Below the pieces are notes generated by a model that did not search any database, was not told the origin of the DNA, and saw nothing but the letters and a program-made list of their open reading frames with translations. From JAQUCI01 sp034932685 (lineage in GTDB: Bacteria; Bacillota_I; Bacilli_A; Erysipelotrichales; Erysipelotrichaceae), in NCBI GenBank assembly GCA_034932685.1, contig JAYFOM010000038.1:1-31003 (forward strand): a stretch of 31,003 bases of DNA, read 5' to 3'. The number at the start of each line of letters is the position of its first letter. Position 1 is the first letter of the stretch. A program made the translations under genes and the position numbers. Positions 25,326 through 31,003 of the stretch are shown one piece after another.

Positions 25326-25558
25326 ATAAAAACGTCTCTTATGAAATTCATAAGAGACGTTATCAGCGCGGTACCACTCTACTTGCTCAAATATACTGAG
25401 CCACCTCATCCATAACGTTGGATTTACGTTTTACCATACTTAGTTCCGGTAAACATCTAGCAAGTGCGTTTCAATGTTGTTTCTTTTGTTAAGCTTACAC
25501 TCTGTCTTAACTCGCTACTAAAGAAGTTTACATCTACTCTCTTGGTCTGTGATTTATT
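25326..25558 (-). ncRNA. T-box leader controlling the amino-acid ABC transporter
   Basis: Read on the minus strand, the leader has CAAGAGAGTAG near 25545 (Stem I base and GA motif), AGCGAG and an apical stem GTTAAG...CTTAAC. It also has the T-box AGAGTGGTACCGCG (25367-25380) and then a perfect 15-base terminator stem (25331-25345 with 25347-25361) and U run. It senses uncharged tRNA and prevents termination. The specifier region reads TTGAAACGCACTTG; AAC (Asn) fits the usual NNC codon followed by a purine, and ACG (Thr) is the alternative. The leader ends 26 bases before the binding-protein ATG. Confidence 0.92.
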
Positions 25559-25564
25559 CATGTA

Positions 25565-25593
25565 ATAATAAACTACAATTTCAGCCATGTCAA
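25565..25593 (-). promoter_or_regulatory. Promoter of the T-box operon
   Basis: Consensus TTGACA (25588-25593), 17 bases, then TATTAT (25565-25570) on the minus strand; the start would be near 25558. Confidence 0.8.
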
Positions 25594-25627
25594 CAAATTT
25601 TTAACATGTATTTGTTACATAGCTTAA

Positions 25628-25656
25628 TTGTTTGGCTACTACTTATATGATAGAAT
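25628..25656 (+). promoter_or_regulatory. Probable promoter of the PHP-rimO unit
   Basis: TTGTTT (25628-25633), 17 bases, then TAGAAT (25651-25656), 31 bases ahead of the ATG at 25688. Divergent from the T-box promoter. Confidence 0.5.
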
Positions 25657-25687
25657 GCTTTTAGATGACAAAAAGAAGAGGTAAGAA

Positions 25688-26581
25688 ATGAACAACGTAG
25701 ATTTACACATGCATAGTATTTATAGTGATGATGGTGAATATTCAGTCTTTGAATTAATCGATATGGCGAAAGCAAAAGGCATGCGATTAATGGCAATAAC
25801 TGATCATGATATCGCTGAAGCAAATGAAGATGCTATCACATATGCCAAACAGGTAGGTATTGATTATTTACCAGGAATAGAGATATCGTGTCGTCATGAT
25901 GGTGTTGATCTACATATTTTAGGTTATGATATCGATCATCGTAATCCTATTTGGCAACAACGTTATAAAGCTTTGATGGCTGATTATCAGATTGGTATTG
26001 TAAAAGTAGTAGCCTTACTAAACGATTATCTAAAGGTTGATATTGACATTGATAGATTACGCGCTGAAGCCGGTGATAAACCAGTGACTGGTGAAACAAT
26101 TTGTGCATACTTACTTGAAGATGAAAGCAATATTGAAAACCCATTATTAAGACCTTATTTTAAAGGTGGTGATCGTAGTGACATGCCACTGGTGAATTTT
26201 TATTGGGATTATATGGCACAAGGGAAAATAGCTTACGTTGATGGTAACTTTATTACTTCACTAGAAGACGCACTTGCTATGATCAAAGAAAGTAATGGTT
26301 TCGCTGTTTTAGCTCATCCAGGTCAAAACCTCGCTGGTAAAGAGGAAATGTTGGCTGATATCATTGATGCTGGTGTGATTGGTATTGAGGTTTATACTTC
26401 GTATCATGATGAAACGCAAATAGCGTATTACTTAAAAAAAGCAGAGCAATTTGGTTGCTTGATCACGGGTGGTTCTGATTATCATGGCGCGATCAAGCCA
26501 AATATTGTTATTGGTGAGCATCATGGTCAAATAGAATATGATAGCTTTGTCAAAGAACTCAAAAAAAGAGGATTAAGATGA
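25688..26581 (+). CDS. PHP-domain phosphoesterase (YciV/TrpH-like)
   Basis: This 297-residue protein has metal-binding PHP motifs in order: DLHMHSIYSDD (Asp5, His7, His9), ITDHD near 37, GIEISC near 60, an LAHPGQ strand in the second half and GGSDYHG near the end. This arrangement matches the 3',5'-nucleoside bisphosphate phosphatase / RNase AM group rather than histidinol phosphatase or a polymerase PHP. It probably removes phosphates from nucleotides or RNA 5' ends. AAGAGGTAAG precedes the ATG. The stop overlaps the rimO start (ATGA), so the two are translationally coupled. Confidence 0.87.
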   Translation: MNNVDLHMHSIYSDDGEYSVFELIDMAKAKGMRLMAITDHDIAEANEDAITYAKQVGIDYLPGIEISCRHDGVDLHILGYDIDHRNPIWQQRYKALMADYQIGIVKVVALLNDYLKVDIDIDRLRAEAGDKPVTGETICAYLLEDESNIENPLLRPYFKGGDRSDMPLVNFYWDYMAQGKIAYVDGNFITSLEDALAMIKESNGFAVLAHPGQNLAGKEEMLADIIDAGVIGIEVYTSYHDETQIAYYLKKAEQFGCLITGGSDYHGAIKPNIVIGEHHGQIEYDSFVKELKKRGLR

Positions 26582-27873
26582 AAATCGGATTTGTTTCACT
26601 TGGCTGTTCAAAAAACTTAGTAGATTCAGAAATGATGATGGGTTTTCTGCTTAGTAATAATCATCAATTAGTAGATGATCCAAGCCAAGCTGAAGCAATA
26701 ATCATCAATACCTGTGGGTTTATTAACAGCGCAAAGGAAGAAAGTATTAATACCATATTGGAGATGGCGGAGTATAAACAAGACAAGTGTCGTTATTTGA
26801 TCGTTACTGGTTGTTTAGCACAGCGTTATTTAAGCGATCTTGAAAAGGACTTACCTGAAGTTGATCGCTTTATCACGATCGATGAGTATGATAATTTGGC
26901 TAGTATCTTTGCGACACTTTTTAAGATGCCATTTAAAAGTTATGGCAAAGAAGCTCGAGTTATCTCAACTAAGTCATGGACTGCTTATTTAAAGATTGCG
27001 GAGGGTTGTAGTAATCGTTGTGCATATTGTGCTATTCCACTTATTCGAAAGGCATTTCGTTCTTATCCTCTTGATGATCTGGTAAGTGAAGCGAAACATC
27101 TTGCTTCACTTGGCGTTAAAGAACTGGTTTTAATTGCTCAAGATACAACAAGATATGGTTTAGATATTGGCATTGATCTAGTTATACTTTTAAAAGAACT
27201 AAATAAAATTGAAAATATTCATTGGATTAGGATCCTTTATATGTATCCCGATGAGATAACAAAAGACTTGATCAGTGGAATGAAAAAGCTTGATAAGGTC
27301 TTACCATATTTTGATATACCAATACAGCATGGTAGTGATAGAATGTTAAAAATAATGAATCGTCGTGGCAGTATTGATATGATAAAAGCAACAATAGCCA
27401 CTATACGTAATACTTTTAGTTTAGTTGCGTTGCGAACAACACTAATTGTAGGCTTTCCGAGTGAAACAGAAGAAGATATAATAATGATGAAGGATGTTAT
27501 AAGTGATATTGGTTTTGATCGCTTAGGTGTTTTTACTTATTCTCATGAAGAAAACACTGATGCGTATAAGATGAAAGATGACGTTAGTGAAGAAGAAAAA
27601 GCAGAAAGACTAAGATTAATTGTTGAACATCAACAATTGATAGTTAACTACAACAATCAAAGATTGATAGATCAAACGCTTGAAGTATTGATTGAAGGTT
27701 ATGATGCGATTAAAAAAGTTTATCGTGGCAGAAGTTTGTTTAGTGCACCTGATAATGTGGATGGCGTAGTTTACGTAAAGAGTGAGAATAAAACATTGGA
27801 AATGGGTGCATTCTATCAAGTTTTGATAAAACAAGCAAATGCCTATGATATGTCTGGGGTTATCACTGAGTAA
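26578..27873 (+). CDS. rimO: Ribosomal protein S12 methylthiotransferase RimO
   Basis: This 431-residue radical SAM enzyme has the N-terminal MTTase domain with three cluster cysteines (Cys10 in SLGCSKN, Cys46 in NTCGF, Cys79 in VTGC). The radical SAM motif CSNRCAYC follows (Cys144, 148, 151), and a C-terminal TRAM-type domain ends the protein. SLGCSKNLVDSE at the N-terminus separates RimO from MiaB. It adds a methylthio group to the conserved Asp of ribosomal protein S12. The length is normal. It overlaps the PHP gene by 4 bases, and the dehydrogenase gene follows after 23 bases. Confidence 0.95.
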   Translation: MKIGFVSLGCSKNLVDSEMMMGFLLSNNHQLVDDPSQAEAIIINTCGFINSAKEESINTILEMAEYKQDKCRYLIVTGCLAQRYLSDLEKDLPEVDRFITIDEYDNLASIFATLFKMPFKSYGKEARVISTKSWTAYLKIAEGCSNRCAYCAIPLIRKAFRSYPLDDLVSEAKHLASLGVKELVLIAQDTTRYGLDIGIDLVILLKELNKIENIHWIRILYMYPDEITKDLISGMKKLDKVLPYFDIPIQHGSDRMLKIMNRRGSIDMIKATIATIRNTFSLVALRTTLIVGFPSETEEDIIMMKDVISDIGFDRLGVFTYSHEENTDAYKMKDDVSEEEKAERLRLIVEHQQLIVNYNNQRLIDQTLEVLIEGYDAIKKVYRGRSLFSAPDNVDGVVYVKSENKTLEMGAFYQVLIKQANAYDMSGVITE

Positions 27874-27896
27874 TCAGTAATATAAAGGGGGAGCTT

Positions 27897-28913
27897 ATGA
27901 AATCAAAATACATCTTGATTACCGAAAAAGGTAAAGCAGAGTGTCGAGTTGAAGAAATCGATACCTCCAATCTACAACCAAACGAAGCTGTTATTGAAAC
28001 ATCCGCAAGTGTAATAAGTGCTGGAACAGAACTATCGCGCGTGTTTGCGATCAAAGAAGGTTTTAGCTATCCAGTTAGACCAGGATACGCCACCGTGGGT
28101 AAAGTTTTGGCAAAAGGCAAAGACCTTACGGACATCGAAGTTGGTGATAAAGTATATTATTCCGGTCCTCATGCTTCTCATAATTTATACCATCGTAATG
28201 TTGTGACTCAAAGCCCAAAACTTTTTAAGTTACCAAATGATGTTAACGATGTTGAAGCAACCCTTATTTGTTTGAGTTTGATCGCTATGAATGGTGTAAA
28301 TGCGACTGAGATTAAACTAGGAGACACATTAGCGGTGTTTGGACTTGGAACTATAGGTCTTTTAGCAGCTTTGTTCTATCAAGAACTTGGCGCAAGAGTA
28401 ATTGCTGTAGATCCAGTTAAGAGTCGTTGTCAATTAGCTAAAGATATTGGGATCAAAGAAACGCTTGACTGCCCACCAAATGAGCAAGTTGAAACTTTGA
28501 TCAAAATGACAGGTGATCGTGGTGTAGATACCGCAGTTGATGTTTCAGGAATTTCGCAAGCTATCGAAAATGCCATATTAGCAACTGGTAAACATGGTCA
28601 AGTTGTATTACTTGGCTCACCAAGAGCTGCTTACAATACTAACATGACACCAATGCTAAACCATATCCATATGAAAATGATCAAAGTTATAGGAGCTTTT
28701 AATAGATTAAATCCTTTAAATGAAAAAGAAGGCTCACGCCTTAGTGTGTCTCGCGATTTCAAAGTCGTGAGTCAACGTATCTTTGATAAACGGATTGATG
28801 CAAGCAAGATTATAAGTCATGTCATTAAGCCGGAAGAGGTCGAAGCGGCTTATCATGGATTACAATTTGATAAGGAAAATTATCATTGCGTTGTAATTGA
28901 TTGGCTAAAGTAA
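27897..28913 (+). CDS. Medium-chain dehydrogenase/reductase without the usual catalytic zinc cysteine
   Basis: This is a 338-residue MDR-superfamily protein. The GroES-like half (1 to about 125) has SVISAGTEL at 38-46, where classical zinc alcohol dehydrogenases read G-x-C-G-T/S-D, so the first zinc ligand is absent. The Rossmann half has GLGTIG (149-154), and the second strand ends in Asp172, which favours NAD(H) over NADP(H). The SAGTEL subgroup includes BchC-like and sugar-acid dehydrogenases; the substrate is unknown. GGGGGAG three bases before the ATG is a very strong ribosome site. It is last in the PHP-rimO unit, with a terminator downstream. Confidence 0.85.
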   Translation: MKSKYILITEKGKAECRVEEIDTSNLQPNEAVIETSASVISAGTELSRVFAIKEGFSYPVRPGYATVGKVLAKGKDLTDIEVGDKVYYSGPHASHNLYHRNVVTQSPKLFKLPNDVNDVEATLICLSLIAMNGVNATEIKLGDTLAVFGLGTIGLLAALFYQELGARVIAVDPVKSRCQLAKDIGIKETLDCPPNEQVETLIKMTGDRGVDTAVDVSGISQAIENAILATGKHGQVVLLGSPRAAYNTNMTPMLNHIHMKMIKVIGAFNRLNPLNEKEGSRLSVSRDFKVVSQRIFDKRIDASKIISHVIKPEEVEAAYHGLQFDKENYHCVVIDWLK

Positions 28914-28953
28914 AAACTGTCTCTGACTTGGTTTACTATAAAATAGAATAAAT

Positions 28954-28991
28954 AAAAGACCCATTAGCACTTGAAATCTAATGGGTCTTTT
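28954..28991. terminator. Bidirectional terminator between the dehydrogenase and the GGDEF/HD-GYP gene
   Basis: AAAAGACCCATTAG (28954-28967) and CTAATGGGTCTTTT (28978-28991) form a perfect 14-base stem with U runs on both strands. It touches the stop codon of the leftward gene. Confidence 0.88.
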
Positions 28992-30751
28992 CAGTATTGA
29001 TAAGAAGGCAATACATCTTTAATGAAAATATCAACCAAATAAGGATCAAATTGTGAGCCGGCATTGTCTTTCATTTCAATAATTGCTTGGTCAATGCTTA
29101 AAGCCTTATGATAAGGGCGATCAGATGTCATTGCATCAAAAGAGTCAACTACTGTGATTATTCTTGATAGTAAAGGTATCTCAGTTTGCTTTAAACCACG
29201 GGGATAACCTTGACCATCCCATCTTTCGTGGTGATATAAAATAATCTCAGCGATATGATACAGATCAGGAACAGCCTGGGCAATACGCCATCCAGTCTCT
29301 GGATGACGACGTAATACATCCCACTCATCATCAGTTAATGAACTGTCTTTTTGAAGAATGCTTAGGTCAACACTAATCTTACCAATATCATGTAAGGAAG
29401 TTGCTAATTCCAACGTATCTAGTTCACGATGAGGAACATTGATAAGGCTACCTAAATGTTTAGCCATATCAACCATGCGTTGACAATGTTCTTGAGTTTC
29501 ATTACTTTTCTCATAAATTGTTGTCATGATATACTTTAGAAAAACACTATGAACACCTTTTCTAGCTAATAGTTTGCGGCGATACATATATTCTTCTGCC
29601 TCATTAAAGATGCTTTCGAGTTTTTCATTCATATTAGTTTTAGTCGCATAGCCCATTGAAATGCTAGGGAAAAGCAGATCATTATCAACATGTTGTCGTT
29701 CCTGGATACATTTTTTATTGATCCCTTCATGAATGAACTCAGCTTCATGATAAGAAGTTTTTGGTAAGATAATGGTAAATTCATCACCACCAGTTCGAAC
29801 TAACATATCTTGACTGCGACAGAAGGTTGTTAGAATTGTAGCGGTTATTTTTAGTAATTTATCGCCTGAAGCATGACCAAATGCATCATTTACAAGCTTT
29901 AGTCCATCGACATCACAAACGATAACGGAAATTGGCAAATTTTCTTCGATATCGATTTTATTACGATATTGCTCAAAATAAGCACGATTATATAAGCCAG
30001 TTAAAACATCATGATAACTAAGGTAAGTAACTTTGTCTTCTTGTTGTTTGCGTTCGGTAATATCACGGCCAACACAAATAGTGCCGTAAATCTTGTTATC
30101 AAGGTCATAGTAGGGACTGCTGATAATTTCAAAAACGGTATCATTATTTAAACGATCTTTTAAAGTGCGCTCAAATTTCACAAATAACATATCTTGTAGT
30201 TCTTTATTGTGTAGGCAAATATCATAAAGAGTCGGATTTTTTAAAATGGCATTTGGTTGATTTATAAGTTCGTCTTCATTTACATCAAAGAACACTTCAA
30301 ATGCTTTGTTACAACCAAGGAAGTTGCATTCTTTATCAACATAAAATATCCAATCTTCAATTGAATCAATCAATGATTTGGTTAGAAGTTGCTTATTTTG
30401 ATGTAAAAGATAAAGATCTTTATATTTATCAGTGGTCTTTTGAAGTTCATCGTTTTTACTACGAACGATTGTTTCTGATTCAATGACATTTTTAAATGCG
30501 TAATAGATCAAAAGATATATTACAATGGTTGTTATTACGACATAAGCAATTCCCTTGATCAAACTTGCTTGAATAAGTTCTGCTTGCTCAATGAAAAGAA
30601 ACTCGATAAATTTATCAGAAAAGATTATCCATGAAGAGCCAAGTAAAAAATACACCAATGCGATCTTAAAGGTTTTATGGTGCGCTATTTTACTACTTGA
30701 TGTTTTTGAAAAAAGTCTTGAAACCTTGTTTTCACTATTTTTTGATTCCAT
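28991..30751 (-). CDS. Membrane-bound PAS-GGDEF-HD-GYP protein
   Basis: This 586-residue protein has two membrane helices (about 28-52 and 62-85), a short coil and a PAS domain (about 122-235). A GGDEF domain with intact GGDEF at 321-325 and inhibitory site RSQD at 312-315 follows. It ends in an HD-GYP domain with HD at 454-455 and HHERWDGQGYP at 507-517. Both catalytic halves look active, so it could make and destroy c-di-GMP, with direction set by the PAS input. The HD-GYP half resembles that of the NRPS-operon regulator (shared GYP segment and DAMTS motif). GGGGAT precedes the ATG. Single-gene unit. Confidence 0.93.
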   Translation of the reverse strand: MESKNSENKVSRLFSKTSSSKIAHHKTFKIALVYFLLGSSWIIFSDKFIEFLFIEQAELIQASLIKGIAYVVITTIVIYLLIYYAFKNVIESETIVRSKNDELQKTTDKYKDLYLLHQNKQLLTKSLIDSIEDWIFYVDKECNFLGCNKAFEVFFDVNEDELINQPNAILKNPTLYDICLHNKELQDMLFVKFERTLKDRLNNDTVFEIISSPYYDLDNKIYGTICVGRDITERKQQEDKVTYLSYHDVLTGLYNRAYFEQYRNKIDIEENLPISVIVCDVDGLKLVNDAFGHASGDKLLKITATILTTFCRSQDMLVRTGGDEFTIILPKTSYHEAEFIHEGINKKCIQERQHVDNDLLFPSISMGYATKTNMNEKLESIFNEAEEYMYRRKLLARKGVHSVFLKYIMTTIYEKSNETQEHCQRMVDMAKHLGSLINVPHRELDTLELATSLHDIGKISVDLSILQKDSSLTDDEWDVLRRHPETGWRIAQAVPDLYHIAEIILYHHERWDGQGYPRGLKQTEIPLLSRIITVVDSFDAMTSDRPYHKALSIDQAIIEMKDNAGSQFDPYLVDIFIKDVLPSYQY

Positions 30752-30817
30752 TATGTATCCCCGTATTTTACTGTAATCAATCTTGTGAATAGAAAAAGGG
30801 AAACTTTATCTAATTGA

Positions 30818-30845
30818 ATTATATCATTTACGTAGTTCTTTACAA
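30818..30845 (-). promoter_or_regulatory. Promoter of the PAS-GGDEF-HD-GYP gene
   Basis: TTGTAA (30840-30845), 16 bases, then TATAAT (30818-30823) on the minus strand; about 65 bases of leader. The IS-like end begins only 20 bases beyond the -35. Confidence 0.6.
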
Positions 30846-30864
30846 CTATATTGATTCTAAGCAT

Positions 30865-31003
30865 TGAATTCTTAAAGTTATTTCCGTTTTAAGAAGGAAG
30901 TGGAAATAAGTGTGAGAAAGTTTATGATAATGATGTGTTCTTGTAGCGAAGAAAGGAATAAACTATCATGAAGTACGAACACATTAATTTTGAACAGAGA
31001 AAG
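30865..31003 (+). mobile_element. IS-like element, left end and start of transposase; continues past the window
   Basis: The block at 30865-30885 repeats the one at 116-136 in inverted orientation, and a second shared block lies at 30902-30916. A transposase-like start follows at 30968, so this looks like the 5' end of an insertion sequence, probably of the IS30 type. The exact boundary and target duplication cannot be set from one end. Confidence 0.6.
30968..31003 (+). CDS. Transposase N-terminus (IS30-like), truncated by the window edge
   Basis: Only 12 codons are visible, reading MKYEHINFEQRK. A short basic start with an E-R/Q-R segment is how many IS30-family transposases enter their helix-turn-helix. 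AAAGGAAT lies 10 bases ahead. The family is tentative because so little is visible; the shared IS-like end just upstream is the stronger evidence. Confidence 0.5.
   Translation, partial: MKYEHINFEQRK

Noticed and set aside
30301..30776. Plus-strand frames inside the GGDEF-HD-GYP gene
   Set aside because: Shadow frames of a gene with intact domain motifs.

Overview
The window is AT-rich bacterial DNA with dense gene packing, Shine-Dalgarno starts, sigma-A-like promoters, a T-box leader and CCA-encoding tRNA genes. UGA is used as a stop (for example at 1386, 18791 and 28991), which argues against the UGA=Trp mollicutes. It fits a low-GC Bacillota, probably an anaerobe or facultative fermenter because it carries a glycyl-radical enzyme and its activase. 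I cannot name the genus; an Erysipelotrichia/Acholeplasma-like or clostridial-type host are both possible.

Layout. 1-207: IS-like end and a promoter. 208-1287 (+): AI-2E/YtvI-type membrane protein. 14865 down to 1386 (-): one tight six-gene transcription unit with a sigma-A-like promoter (14927-14955) and a terminator (1376-1398). Its genes, in order, are a two-module NRPS ending in a reductase domain, a 7TM-PAS histidine kinase, a REC-GAF-HD-GYP response regulator, an acyl-AMP ligase, a free acyl carrier protein and a phosphopantetheinyl transferase fused to a GNAT domain. 17308-14974 (-): YjjI-type glycyl radical enzyme and YjjW-type activase, directly upstream with no obvious terminator before the NRPS promoter. 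17401-19544: degenerate 2H/ligT-like protein, VanZ-like protein and a GNAT enzyme. 19597-20869: Fic protein with wHTH, a tiny ORF behind it, and an operator-like array in front. 20889-21468: five-tRNA operon (Met-CAU, Ile-CAU, Ser, fMet, Phe). 21711-23102 (+): zinc-ribbon protein and pirin. 25593-23128 (-): T-box-controlled amino-acid ABC transporter. 25628-28913 (+): PHP phosphoesterase, RimO and a medium-chain dehydrogenase. 30845-28991 (-): membrane PAS-GGDEF-HD-GYP protein. 30865-31003: IS end and start of a transposase.

How the genes work together. The NRPS operon looks self-contained. The PPTase would activate carrier domains, the ligase and free ACP would supply an acyl starter, C-A-T-C-A-T would build an acyl-dipeptide, and the reductase would release it as an aldehyde (or alcohol/cyclic imine). 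The unusual part is that a sensor kinase and a cyclic-dinucleotide phosphodiesterase regulator sit between the NRPS and its loading genes. This suggests that product synthesis and c-di-GMP-type signalling are coupled, possibly with the kinase sensing the product. A second protein with intact GGDEF and HD-GYP motifs lies 21 kb away. The two window ends carry similar IS ends in inverted orientation. The tRNA cluster, rimO and other core genes make it unlikely that the whole segment is one mobile unit.
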